Assembly (NCBI GenBank): GCA_907163375.1
Contig: CAJQUW010016138.1
Coordinates: 351,001 to 415,000 of the forward strand
Length of the DNA stretch: 64,000 bases
Direction: 5' to 3'
Origin: Prostheceraeus crozeri
Taxonomy: Eukaryota; Platyhelminthes; Polycladida; Euryleptidae
In this document: positions 8,269 to 17,790 of the stretch, in pieces
Layout: the number at the start of each line of letters is the position of its first letter
How positions within the stretch are numbered: position 1 is the first letter of the stretch
Made by a program: the position numbers and the translations under genes
Notes under the pieces: model-generated
The model's database searches: none
What the model was told of the DNA's origin: nothing
The model's input: the letters and a program-made list of their open reading frames with translations, nothing else

Positions 8269-9606
8269 ATAAATTCTACAAATTCCGCAAATTCTGAAAA
8301 TTTAATTAAATTAAAAATTGCTAATTTAGAGTTATTAAATTATCTATTAAACAAAAATAAAAACTCAAATTGTAAAATTTATGAAGGTAACGACGACAAA
8401 CAAAGTTTGGCTACTACCTACGGTGGTGACATACAAAAAACATTAGAAAACTTTCCTGGAATTATTTGGAGTAAATATTCAAAAGAAAAACATCTTCCTG
8501 GTCATTCATATACCGGTCCAGGAACTCGACTAGATATAAGACTAGATGAGAATAATAATCCGAAACCAGGTGAAGAACCAATAAATAGAGTAGATGCCGC
8601 AGCTTACAGGCATGATTTAGCTTATCGAAATCATGATCTAAGTTCTCGACATGCAGCTGATAAGAAGATGATTCAAGAATTAGATAGTATTCAAAATCTT
8701 ACATTTAGAGAAAAAATTGAAAGAATGTTTGTTAAGAAAGCTTTACAAGCTAAAATATTATTCGGTCAGGGTTTAAATGAAACGACAGCAAAGCTGTCTG
8801 AGAGCAACGCTCGAACCTATGCCTCTGAAATTCATAGGGAATACAGAAGGCCTAAATATTTATTGAAAGTAAAAGTATTTAATAAAGATGATATTTGGAG
8901 TGCTGATCTTATTCATATGCCGAATGAAAGGGACTACAAATACGCATTGACCGTTATAGATTTATATACACGATACGCTTGGGTAAAACCTTTAAAAAAT
9001 AAAAGTGGTCTATCAGTTAAATATGCGTTTGAAGAAATCTTTAAAGAAAGTAATAGAAAGCCAAGGAAATTGTTTGTTGATAAAGGGTCGGAATTTTATA
9101 ACCGAAACGTTCAGCCACTATTTGAAACTGTTTATTCAACTGAAAACGCTGGAAAAGCTGTAGTGATAGAAAGATTCAATCGGACGTTAAAAAATAAATT
9201 ATTCAAGAAATTTACTGAGCAAAGAAATCAGAAATGGTTGAAGATATTACCAGGAGTTGTAGAAGAGTACAATAATAAAGTTCATTCTGGTATTGAAGAA
9301 ACTCCAAAGAATGCTTCTGACAACCCTGATTTAATCCGAAAGAAAATATTCGAGAATAATTATTCGAATGAGAGTAATCCGAATTTTCAGAAACTTAAGC
9401 CGAAATTTAAAATTGGAGATAGAGTTAGAATATTTAAATATAAGAATAAATTTGAAAAAGGCTTCGTCGGATACTGGACGAAAGAGATATTTGAAGTTTG
9501 TAAAATAAACCAAACTTATCCGATTACTTACGAAATCAAAGATTTAGATGATGAAAATATCAGAGGCCGTTTTTATCAAAATGAATTACAACGAACTGAT
9601 TTTTAA
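8269..9606 (+). CDS. Phospholipase A2 domain fused to DDE integrase (ATG lost in E1)
   Basis: One frame joins two modules. Residues about 40-130 (E2 numbering) form a parvovirus-VP1-like PLA2: calcium loop YTGPGTRLD and catalytic HD in AYRHDLAYRNHD. Residues about 180-300 form a retroviral/Polinton-type integrase core with D in WSADLIHM, D in FVDKGSEF and E in VIERFNRTLK; the C-terminal segment KFKIGDRVRIF is an SH3-like DNA-binding module. PLA2 would act in membrane exit, integrase in genome insertion. The codon matching the E2 ATG is ATA (8269-8271), so initiation here is doubtful. A hairpin insert (8784-8812) lies in the linker between modules, adding six codons net relative to E2. Confidence 0.85.
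   Translation: MNSTNSANSENLIKLKIANLELLNYLLNKNKNSNCKIYEGNDDKQSLATTYGGDIQKTLENFPGIIWSKYSKEKHLPGHSYTGPGTRLDIRLDENNNPKPGEEPINRVDAAAYRHDLAYRNHDLSSRHAADKKMIQELDSIQNLTFREKIERMFVKKALQAKILFGQGLNETTAKLSESNARTYASEIHREYRRPKYLLKVKVFNKDDIWSADLIHMPNERDYKYALTVIDLYTRYAWVKPLKNKSGLSVKYAFEEIFKESNRKPRKLFVDKGSEFYNRNVQPLFETVYSTENAGKAVVIERFNRTLKNKLFKKFTEQRNQKWLKILPGVVEEYNNKVHSGIEETPKNASDNPDLIRKKIFENNYSNESNPNFQKLKPKFKIGDRVRIFKYKNKFEKGFVGYWTKEIFEVCKINQTYPITYEIKDLDDENIRGRFYQNELQRTDF
8784..8812. repeat. Double hairpin insert in PLA2-integrase linker, E1 only
   Basis: GACAGCAAAGCTGTC (8784-8798) and GAGCAACGCTC (8802-8812) are perfect stems with 3-base loops. E2 has unrelated AT-rich sequence 18 bases shorter at this point, so the frame is kept. 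Confidence 0.75.
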
Positions 9607-9643
9607 TTATCATTATTATTATTATTATTGGAACTAACGTTTC

Positions 9644-9689
9644 GGGAATGAAATTCCCTTGTTAGGCGTAGCCATAGAACCTACGGTTC
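9644..9689. repeat. Hairpin cluster at protease C-terminus, E1 only
   Basis: GGGAATGAAATTCCC (9644-9658), GGCGTAGCC (9665-9673) and GAACCTACGGTTC (9677-9689). The last one overlaps the protease stop codon and sets its final residues; E2 ends differently. Confidence 0.7.
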
Positions 9690-10135
9690 GTTCAATTCTA
9701 ACAAAATATCTAGAAATGGTACTCCTTCCTGTAATTTCAATAAAACATAAAGACATAATTGCCCACAGTAAGTAGTTCCTGGTTTTTGAATTTGAAATGT
9801 ATTATAAATTCCATTTGCAAGTATTTCTCTTACTTCATTCGTAGGTGGAAGTCCATATGAGTCAAAATAATAATTATCTCCGTTTTTACTAAAGATACCT
9901 GCTGACCAATGTACGCCTTTTTGGTCTGAAGTGTGAAGATTCGTTATGAAATTTACAGTTGAAACTTTGTTCCGGGAACTGAAGGTTCCTGTTGGCTTAT
10001 TTTTGATCAATTGTAATTCGTCTCTCATTAGAACATGAAAATTCTTTATTCCTATTTGATTTGCGATCTTCTTAGGTCGAAATTTGTCGTGGTTTGCGTT
10101 CCATATAATTCAAAAAACTCGATCACGTCAGTCAT
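9681..10135 (-). pseudogene. Adenain-like cysteine protease, N-terminal frameshift
   Basis: Maturation protease of the adenovirus/Polinton type (C5/C48 fold). The catalytic set is visible: His in GVHWSAG, Asp in YYFDSYGLPP, Gln and Cys in QKPGTTYCGQLC. The homologous ATG is at 10,133-10,135. One base is missing near 10,060-10,075 relative to E2, so the frame meets TAG soon after; the next Met gives 115 residues (to 10,028) with all catalytic residues but no N-terminus. It is convergent with PLA2-integrase, as in E2. Paired hairpins (9,968-9,989) encode part of a loop before the catalytic His in both copies. Confidence 0.8.
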
Positions 10136-10141
10136 TTTAAA

Positions 10142-10812
10142 TGAAACAAAAATCCAAATTGAAAATGTCATTGTCACTTTTCAGTCTCCACGCAAATAAG
10201 TTGCAATAAATGTTACTACTTGTTACTTATGAAGTAGAGTCCAACATTTATATGAAAAACAGAAATCCAAATTGCAAATGTCATTATCACTTTTCAGTCT
10301 CCACGCAAATAAGTTGCAATAAATGTTACTACTTGTTACTTATGAAGTAGAGTCCAACATTTATATGAAAACAGAAATCCAAATTGCAAATGTCATTGTC
10401 ACTTTTCAGTCTCCACGCAAATAAGTTGCAATAAATGTTACTACTTGTTACTTATGAAGTAGAGTCCAACATTTATATGAAAACAGAAATCCAAATTGAA
10501 AATGTCATTGTCACTTTTCAGTCTCCACGCAAATAAGTTGCAAAAAATGTTACTACTTGTTACTTATGAAGTAGAGTCCAACATTTATATGAAAACAGAA
10601 ATCCAAATTGAAAATGTCATTGTCACCTTTCAGTCTCCACGCAAATAAGTTGCAATAAATGTTACTACTTGTTACTTATGAAGTAGATTCCAACATTTAT
10701 ATGAAAACAGAAATCCAAATTGAAAATGTCATTGTCACTTTTCAGTCTCCACGCAAATAAGTTGCAATAAATGTTACTACTTGTTACTTATGAAGTAGAG
10801 TCCAACATTTAC
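10142..10812. repeat. Six tandem 112-bp repeats (E1 end module)
   Basis: AAATCCAAATTG recurs at 10,150, 10,263, 10,375, 10,487, 10,599 and 10,711, so the period is 112-113 bases. Units differ at only a few positions. The array starts just upstream of the protease start and its last unit runs into the stop codon of the HTH-like gene. It is unrelated in sequence to the array at the same place in E2. The layout resembles iterons; function is inferred. Confidence 0.9.
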
Positions 10813-11495
10813 AAGTCCTCTAATTCCTGCGTGAGCCCAGTATGTTGCGCAGGTCGCTGTTCAGTTTGTTGCACATTGGGTGAATCAAATATGGATTCTG
10901 CTAATCTTCGCTTTTCTTCTTCTTTCTCATGATCAATGAAATCTTCAAGATATGTAAAATGCTTCATCGCAAAGTAAATTGATAGAGAAGAATTGGCTAA
11001 GTTTGGATAGTTCTTTGATAATTTGAATAATTTGATCAGTAATGTCACATATGAACGTGAAAACTTTATTTTGTGGGTCTCATTTAACTCTTTCACGAAT
11101 TTTGTATAATTCATATTAGACAATAACTTCAGTCGCTGAAGCACTTCTCCTTGTAAAACATAGCAGCGTAGAAGATTCCGATGTGTAATTTTCTCAAAAC
11201 CAATGAGTTTATTCAATGAAGAGATGCACGATGATGTACTTATAATATCCTTTTTCTCGAGAAATACAGGTAAATTGCTGCTGTCAACATCCTTGAATGA
11301 ATCTCGGATTATTTCAAACACTTCTCTCTTTTTATCTTCTTCGCTTCCACTCGTCTTCTGTTTCTTTCTTAGTGATTCAAGAATAAATTTTGTTGATATC
11401 GTTTTGAAGAAATCAAGATGGTCTGGTGAAATAAGAGGCACAACTTGATCCACGAAGCAACAAAATTCTCTCTCTATTTTGCTGACGGAAGACAT
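10809..11495 (-). CDS. Putative helix-turn-helix DNA-binding protein of the end module
   Basis: 228 residues, mostly helical, no known enzyme motif. About residues 115-195 match the E2 end-module protein: the block FSRSYVTLLIKLFKLSKNYP followed by a helix with an LS-x-Y motif. This order (helix, then S/R-rich recognition-like helix, then L...YP.L and a further LS helix) resembles the HTH core of phage DUF3102/ParB-type proteins, which is family-level inference. GC content is clearly higher than in the core genes. The C-terminus is Gln-rich. It reads toward the tandem repeats, which overlap its stop. A role in binding those repeats for replication or partition is plausible but unproven. Confidence 0.7.
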   Translation of the reverse strand: MSSVSKIEREFCCFVDQVVPLISPDHLDFFKTISTKFILESLRKKQKTSGSEEDKKREVFEIIRDSFKDVDSSNLPVFLEKKDIISTSSCISSLNKLIGFEKITHRNLLRCYVLQGEVLQRLKLLSNMNYTKFVKELNETHKIKFSRSYVTLLIKLFKLSKNYPNLANSSLSIYFAMKHFTYLEDFIDHEKEEEKRRLAESIFDSPNVQQTEQRPAQHTGLTQELEDL

Positions 11496-11511
11496 TGCAA
11501 ATGAGAACTTT

Positions 11512-11665
11512 GCTTTCTAGCGCGCACGGAACAATGACAGAAGAGAGAGAAATGAAAACAGCTGCCAGATGCTTTGACGTCATGCGGTTGTGCTGACTTG
11601 CTGGTAAGAATTAAAACAACTTGCCTAACGTACAACTAAAATCTAATTGTATCACAAAGCTGTAG
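11512..11665. promoter_or_regulatory. Conserved non-coding block upstream of end-module gene (E1)
   Basis: Read on the minus strand, this stretch matches E2 at about 47,990-48,145 with roughly 80% identity, including CGTTAGGC, GTTGTTTTAATTCTT and GTCAGCACA...ATGACGT. The genes it precedes are far more diverged. It overlaps the end of the 107-residue ORF. It may be a shared promoter, origin or terminal repeat segment. Confidence 0.75.
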
Positions 11666-11975
11666 CAACTACTGGAATTGTAAGAACGCCAGATGAAATG
11701 ACAATAGTGAGAGCGCCTAAAGAAATTGTTAAACATGCTCCAACGCCTTGTGTTACATTCTTAACTTTAGTCCATCTCTTTCTTAATTTTTTATAATGCT
11801 CTAATCTTAATAATAATTGAGATTCCTTATCTTTCATATAGCGTACTCTATCTTTGTGTTTTTCTTTATTCATTTTTTCAATGTTAATCTTTTCAATGTC
11901 CATTAAAGTAGAACTACGTTCATATGATAACGAAGGATATATTCTTGAGGTTCCTTCCACTTTTGTTTCTTCCAT
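11652..11975 (-). CDS. Small protein with C-terminal hydrophobic segment, unknown
   Basis: 107 residues, not recognised. The first 75 are charged and helical (Lys/Glu/Arg-rich); residues about 76-105 are a hydrophobic stretch ending VVATAL, long enough for a membrane hairpin. Codon use is AT-rich like the element core. No counterpart was found beside the E2 end module, although the DNA around its stop is partly conserved there. It could be a genuine small E1 gene or a chance ORF. Confidence 0.4.
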   Translation of the reverse strand: MEETKVEGTSRIYPSLSYERSSTLMDIEKINIEKMNKEKHKDRVRYMKDKESQLLLRLEHYKKLRKRWTKVKNVTQGVGACLTISLGALTIVISSGVLTIPVVATAL

Positions 11976-11999
11976 TTTTAAATGAATATTTTGAATAAA

Positions 12000-12356
12000 T
12001 ATTTTGAATATAATCTTCTGCTATATTAGGTCAACGTGATATTTTTTGAGCTACCTAAATTTTCATCTGCCTACATTTTCGACCTTCGGCTACGTGATAT
12101 TTTCGGCCACGTGATATTTTTTAGATTGCGTGATATTTTAAGACCGCCTAAATTTTCGTCCACGTGATATTTTGAGACCGCCTAAATTTTCGATTACGGG
12201 ATATTTTGGGACCGCCTAAATTTTTGAAATTTTGATTTTTTTTGAAAATTTGTCACTACCTAAATTTTCGCCCTTCGGCCTTCGGCCACGTGAAATTTGA
12301 AATCTACCTAATTTTTTGAAATTTTGATTTTTTGAAAATTTTGAAAAAACCCGCAA
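12000..12356. repeat. Degenerate short repeats at E1 right end
   Basis: Alternating copies of CGTGATATTTT and CCGCCTAAATTTTCG, about 35-45 bases apart, repeated some six times with drift, plus CTTCGGCC motifs. No ORF. The position between the last element gene and the terminal hairpin suggests an element end structure. Confidence 0.6.
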
Positions 12357-12360
12357 AAAT

Positions 12361-12420
12361 GTGACATCCGGCGCAAGCGAAGCGAAGCAAAGCGAAGCGA
12401 AGCGTCGCGCCGGATGTCAC
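12361..12420. repeat. Perfect 14-bp-stem hairpin, probable E1 boundary
   Basis: GTGACATCCGGCGC at 12,361 is exactly complementary to GCGCCGGATGTCAC ending at 12,420; the loop is a run of GCGAA units. GC-rich in an AT-rich setting. Sequence of E1 type ends here. Confidence 0.75.
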
Positions 12421-12469
12421 ACTATATACTACTGATATTCTGCAACAGCACTTCGTCCCCTTCGCCAAT

Positions 12470-12600
12470 TCAAAGTTCGGTGGGCTGCAGCATTACATCC
12501 TACAAGACGACAATGCGCCACCGCACTGAGAGGCTTCTGTTCGTGAGCTGAAGGAGGAGCTGGGCATCCGAACTCTCTAATGGTACTCACAAAAACTAAT
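12470..12600 (+). pseudogene. Tc1/mariner transposase fragment
   Basis: In one frame the bases around 12,490-12,590 read YILQDDNAPPH, a stop, then RELKEELGIRTL and a second stop before W. QDNAPxH ... LEElGI..L.W is the signature around the second catalytic Asp of Tc1/mariner transposases. Only this patch survives. Confidence 0.7.
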
Positions 12601-13194
12601 GATAAAATTCCTTGCATGAATCAGATAGCGGAATCCTAAATTACGTACATAATATGGAATAACATGATTTTAACCGATAAACATTCATGCAGACATGTGC
12701 TACTTTCAGATGTTTTATTGAATTACTTAATCATGGCCTAATACATTTGATGTATTGACCTTTGTTGTTCAATGTTAACATGCGAATGAGACCAACAAAG
12801 GGTCTAATTAGTTCAACCGACATGCGCCGTGTGCGTCTCTAACAGCCACCGATCGCGAGATGGTTGATCTCTGTTCATAAAGCTTCGCGGACGAGATTTT
12901 CTTCTCTAGCAGAAGAGAATTGCAGAGGGGGGTTTAGCTTCTGTTGAGTGTACTTACTATAAAATGAATCCCGTTAGAATATAGACGACTCTTCTATGCA
13001 ACGGGTGATTTCTGTCGAAAGATTATATCAAGACTACGCGATCGATCGTTAAATGCGCTTATGTTCTCAAAGCAAAGCATCATCTCAGCGATAACTGCTC
13101 ACTTGGGCCTATGAAACGATGATTCATGAGTCCTCTTCAGATGATTTACGAAGTTCCTGCTGATCAGCAGTTCTCTACTAATTTAATAGTCCTA
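12601..13194. other. Intergenic, no gene seen
   Basis: No coding potential or clear repeat was seen between the transposase fragment and the left end of E3. Confidence 0.4.
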
Positions 13195-13933
13195 AGTAGT
13201 ACACAGATGCCAAAAAGGACGACAAATGAGCAGTGATGACTCTTCCCCCTCCCTCTCCCCATTTCTCGGATGGCAATTTTTCGAGATGAAGGAGCAGCTG
13301 GAGAGGAAAAGCGACGGCAAATTCGGACTCTACGTGAAATTTTGGGACGGCAAAGTTGTTTCCAACTCCATCAGATGTCAACTGGAAACCGACCCCTCCC
13401 TCCGGCAAGGACAGTTGGGTTTCACGGTATTCTCTCTAGCATTGGAACGCGATATCGTATGAAGAAATTGCTTTCAGATTTGGAATCCTCATGACCTTCT
13501 GCATCACGGTTTGTGGCAAAAGTTGAGACACGCTTCCTTTCCTGTCTTCTTCCCTTAGGATTTTGCAGGTTTTGGACGTTTGGGATGAGAAAGGCCATTT
13601 TTCGGCATGAAGAAGGCTTCGGAGAGGAAAACGGAGGGCAAATTTGGACTCTACGTGAGATTTTGAGTCGGGAGGGTTGTTTCTAGCTCCATCGGATGAA
13701 ATCTGGAAAACCGACCGCTCCCCCCCCCCCCCCGGCAGGCAAGCAAGCAAGCAGGCAGGGAAAGCAGAGAAGGGTTTGGGAAATAGGAGGAAAGTCGGCT
13801 GGGAGGCAGAAGTGATGTTTCTCGACCGATCGCATCCTCGGCTATATAAGTGGAGTCTCTCTCCACTTATGGGAATCAGTTCTCCTCCCGACTTGGTCGA
13901 GGCAGGTGAACTCCGGAGCTCTGATGATAGCAT
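13195..13933. repeat. E3 left terminal inverted repeat
   Basis: Strongest match to the right end covers about 13,545-13,933 (near identical, with a C-run of different length); the outer 13,195-13,235 also match. Between them the left end holds an extra diverged copy of the 13,590-13,740 segment at about 13,260-13,410, so the left repeat is partly duplicated and longer. ORFs here are repeat shadows. Confidence 0.8.
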
Positions 13934-14199
13934 CGGAAAACTCTAAAAACCGGGATTTTTCGATTTTTCGATTGCCGCAGTCACCTGCGTTGTCAGAGTG
14001 AGTGGAGAGCCCCTAATATGCCGAAAAACTTAAATTCGTTATTTTTGAAGGTTTTCTGGGGTTTTCGACCCTTCTAACACTTAAAAACAACGAAGGTATT
14101 TATAAGTGTGTTGGATGTGCGAGGATTCCTACCACAGGAGAATTGACTATAAAGAAGAGAGTTGACTTTGCGTTTCACATTTACCTTTCACAAGTGCAT

Positions 14200-16200
14200 G
14201 GTACGTAGGTTTCGCTGTAATATTCCAATGACAGGGAGTTCCTTAGGGACAGCGGATGGTGCCGTAGTGATAGGTGTGGCAAGGGACTGTGTCATGTTTT
14301 AGACCGAAACCTCTAGGGCAACTCATGTTGTGCATTTCACACAATTCTCAACGTAGCACTTTGAACGCCAGTCGGTTTAGTCTTAATTATCTTGTCATGG
14401 GTGGCTTATAAACATCTCCATTGCAAAACGCTTGTGGATCGCGACACGGCTTGCTATCAGGCCACATTCAAAAACGGCTTCCTATCAGGCCAATCATTCT
14501 GTAAGTTAAAAATGGCTTGCTATCAGGCCACTCTCCAAGTTAGAAGCGGCTTGCTGTCAGACTTGGAAAGTTAAGTTTCATGTCTTACTATCAAGTCATT
14601 GACGGTGCAAGTGACGGAGATTTTTGGTGTAATACTTCCTGTTGGTGGGCGTTCTTTCGAGACAGCGGTAAAGTTCGCAGCGATGGGTATTGCACGGGAC
14701 GTTGGCAATTGTAATCCTTGTGAAACCTCTCTGCGTCATGCTTACAAGTGGTTGTCTTTCGTCTCAACGTACTACTCTGACCACCAGAACGACATTTAGC
14801 AATCTGCCACAGGTTACCTTATAAAATTTCCATTGCATTGAGTGACTTAACACTCTCCCGTAGGTTAGCCATAGGTAACTCATACATGCGAAAATGAAGC
14901 ATGAGTTCTGTTAAGAACTGCCTCTATCACCGAGGCTAAATTATGAAATGGAATGAAACGGGAGGCCACCCTTGCACCACATGCAGCACACAACATACTT
15001 CTCTCTTCTGTAGCAAACAATCACTTATCATACGAATGAAAAATCATGTTTCAACGATGAACATTAAGAATCAACTGTTTCATCCACAATTCAACATAGT
15101 AGGAATGTTTTATAGATGCAGTTACATTTACGAGTGTTTTCAAATCAGCATTAGAAAGTTCAGGTTTTATTAAATGTGACCGTTAGCGCAGTCAGAATGT
15201 GTAGAATGATGTTTTATAGAAGCAGTGGTTACCGGGGCCAGAAAGTTTTATGAGGTTTACTGCACTGTGTAGATTGCTTTTAGACACTTTCGTTGCTCTT
15301 GCAGTGTTAAAAGGTTCTATATTGAGTTGAGACGATCACTGCACTATGTGGAATGTTTTATAAATACAGTGACGATAACGTCTTGTCACAAATGTTAGGA
15401 GTGATCATGTGAACACTAAATCAAAGACATATGTTTGTGGGAGATGCAACAGATGGAAACTAAGGGTTACCAATCACGAAAAGGTGAACACACAACACTG
15501 CTTCGTTCTCAGAATCAAAGCTTGGAGTGAAGACTGCATCCACAAAATCCACATAGGAAGTAACTATCAATGGCTTCAGGGTAAAGCAGTTACATTGATA
15601 GTAGGATTTTCAGATGATCTCACTGCAGAAAGCTTTGCTATAGGATAGTGGTGCACTTCAACCCTGTGACTTCAGTCGAATTCTAAAAACGGTCCGGCTA
15701 CCAAATGTCTCCCTGTTAGAAAATTCAAACTCCATGACTGTTAGATTACTGAATACTTCAGAATGTCAAACACATTTCCAATCATGCGAAAAATAACTCG
15801 TAAGTGTGTGCATTCAAAGGGAACTCTAGCTCGTCTGTGATTGGACGAGAGGTCTGATCCATTCACAGCTTTGGAAAATCTTATAAAATTGAGAGTGCAC
15901 AAGCTCTGCTCTGCATATTTATTTTTCATAAGGTGAGTATCGATGAGCTCCCAGCCTGCTATCAGGTTGGGTTTCATGTAGCCTCTTCCTATCAAGAGAT
16001 TCATTTCTGCTTATAAAACATATCATCGCTGTAATACCTCCTTTGCTCAAGCGTCCCTTCGGGACGGCGGGTACTGCCGTAGAGGGATTGCAATGCACGG
16101 GTTGTTCGTCGTTTGTTAGACCGAAACCTCTGAGACGTTGCTCATGTTGGGCGTTCGACTTCATACTCAACGTGACGCTTTCTCTCGCCAGGTCAGAGTA
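14200..16200. repeat. Three diverged copies of a ~150-base module
   Basis: Modules start near 14,210, 14,615 and 16,030. Each opens with a version of TGTAATAyyTCC, continues with GG(G)ACrGCGG, a TGCCGTAG- or GCAGCGAT-like patch and GCACGGG/GCAAGGG, and two of the three contain TTAGACCGAAACCTCT. A TATAA-like box stands close upstream of at least one (about 16,013). No long ORF runs through them. They could be structured non-coding RNAs, promoter duplications or remnants of a repeated gene. Confidence 0.45.
14395..14600. repeat. Short tandem motif CTTGCTATCAGGCCA
   Basis: Four to five copies of GGCTTGCTATCAGGCCA and variants about 35-45 bases apart; related copies CCTGCTATCAGG and CTTCCTATCAAG appear at 15,950-16,000. 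Internal to E3, function unknown. Confidence 0.6.
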
Positions 16201-16639
16201 CTTCAGCCATTCAACGAAGGTTAGTCTGCATGATATGGAGCAGGGAAACGTAGAGTTACCTGGTTGAATGATTGTTCACATGATAAATGTTGACTAGGTA
16301 AATGAAACTCCATATTTCCTTTTCAGTGATTAAAGTTTATACCTACAATTAATTGTCAACAATCGAATGTCCAACATAAAATTTTATGGAGAAATTGAAT
16401 ATTACCGCGTCTCTGCCGAGATGGAAAAGGCCACTATTGAGCAATATAAGTTTTTGTGTCAAGGATGAGGTCGACTAGCTAACATCATTGGGGTGGAGAC
16501 ACAAACATCCACGAGAATATTCATTTTTTAACATATATCAAGACCCGTCACCCCCAAAATTTTATTAATTTTTAAACCGAATCCAAAATTTCATTGTGGC
16601 AGTCTGCTTATCTCTGTTCTCATTCTTTTTCAGTGCATG

Positions 16640-17790
16640 AATGCATTCGTAATGGGGAAACCGTCCCCCAATGAGCAATCGGGGAAGCCTATGAGCAGCT
16701 TGGAAAGTGTAAGTATCTCTAACATCTCATGCTTAGATTGTTTAACATCCTCTGTATCATCCTTGTCTCAATGTCTAATCTCATTGTCCTCTGTTTAATG
16801 TGTCTCAGTCTCAGATGTGGCAGAGATGAAGACGTGAGAAGAAGCCGCGAGGAATTTCCGGCCCTACCTTCCCGCCCGTCCACTTCCGCTGAACCACCGA
16901 CTCCTTTGTCGACCTCGGGCATCGTCATCGCCTCGTCTCCACCGCCTGCTCCAGTACCAGCTACCCGTCGTCACATCCCTCCGACACCGAAGCCAAGGAC
17001 CCTTTCACCCTCTGTCCGTGTCCCACTCCTACCCCTTGCGCTTCCATCCTTGCTGCCGGAGATCAATCACTTGATGGTACGTGCAATGGGAAAGGCGATT
17101 AGACTTAAATGCATGCTCATTACTTCAAAACACTAACCTCTTTTCCTTTTTCTCAACGGATCTCGCAGCTTACCTCCTGGACGGAGACGTCCCTTTTCCT
17201 CCAACCATCATTCCTACATCACCACCCGCTTCAGCGGACGAACTCCCTCTCCTCTCCGTAAAGTCCGTGGAGAGATTGCTGGAGAAGCAGGCAATCGAAG
17301 CGGTAGAGATCGAAGAGGAAATCGAAATTGAGGAGATCGAAGTGGAGGAGGAGCTTCGATGACGGCGATGTGAAAAGGTTTTTGCCAAAGCCTTCAACTT
17401 GAGACGACAGACCGCTGGCAACGCCTGCAAGGGAGGAGCTCAGTGGTGACCTCGACGGCCCAAGTGTGAAGGTTGTGGACGCAGGTTCTACAACAGCACC
17501 AACTCACAACGTCACATCGAAGACGGATTCTGTGGCAGTGTGAGGCAACCACTGACGACATCAGTTAGGAAGCATCCTTCATCACACGTCGGCTTTTCCT
17601 GTTCTTTGTGTGAGAAGAGCTTTCCGACAGAGTTTGTTCTTTCTTCGCACACACCCTGTCACACCCATCCCACAGAGCTTTACACTGACAACACTGTCAC
17701 TCCAAGGCTGAGCAAGCTTTCCCTTGAGAGGCTCATTCGCGACAATGCATTAGAAAGCTCTGAACTTAGGATGTTCACTCTTTCTTAATG
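16640..17790 (+). CDS. Zinc-finger protein gene, apparently spliced, decayed
   Basis: Splice-like junctions are visible: a TTTTTCAG acceptor before 16,634, a GTAAGT donor at about 16,710, an acceptor before 16,814, a GTACGT donor near 17,075 and CTCGCAG before 17,169. The middle exon is Pro/Ser/Thr-rich; the next contains SVKSVERLLEKQAIEAVEIE with an acidic run, then a stop. Further on are C2H2-like units CEGCGRRFYNSTNSQRH (about 17,467) and CSLCEKSFPTEFVLSSH (about 17,600), then LSKLSLERLIRDNALESSEL, a relative of the earlier SVERLL segment. It lies directly upstream of PolB remains and could be its N-terminal zinc-finger part or a separate regulator. Confidence 0.45.

Larger units (their letters stand above)
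1..12420. mobile_element. E1: Maverick/Polinton-like virus-like element, left end outside window
   Basis: The AT-rich segment encodes, in order, PolB, gene X, a fibre-like protein, a small Gly/Ala-rich protein, a capsid-like protein, a small hydrophobic protein, PLA2-integrase and an adenain-like protease, then tandem repeats, a putative HTH gene and a 107-residue membrane-like protein. Integrase plus PolB plus protease plus capsid is the Maverick/Polinton gene set; a packaging ATPase is not visible and may lie to the left. The right limit is set at a perfect hairpin (12,361-12,420), after which Tc1/mariner debris starts; no terminal inverted repeat could be confirmed. The core matches E2 at the other end of the window in inverted orientation. 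Confidence 0.8.

Noticed and set aside
10142..10812. CRISPR array
   Set aside because: Units are contiguous 112-bp tandem repeats without unique spacers, in animal DNA.
1..12420. E1 and E2 as the two arms of one long inverted element
   Set aside because: Polymerases, end-module proteins and repeat arrays differ and 35 kb of unrelated transposons including a full Polinton lies between; two independent insertions are simpler.
13178..13946. Several overlapping ORFs of 70-165 residues
   Set aside because: They lie in the E3 terminal repeat, appear in both ends and have no motif; repeat shadows.
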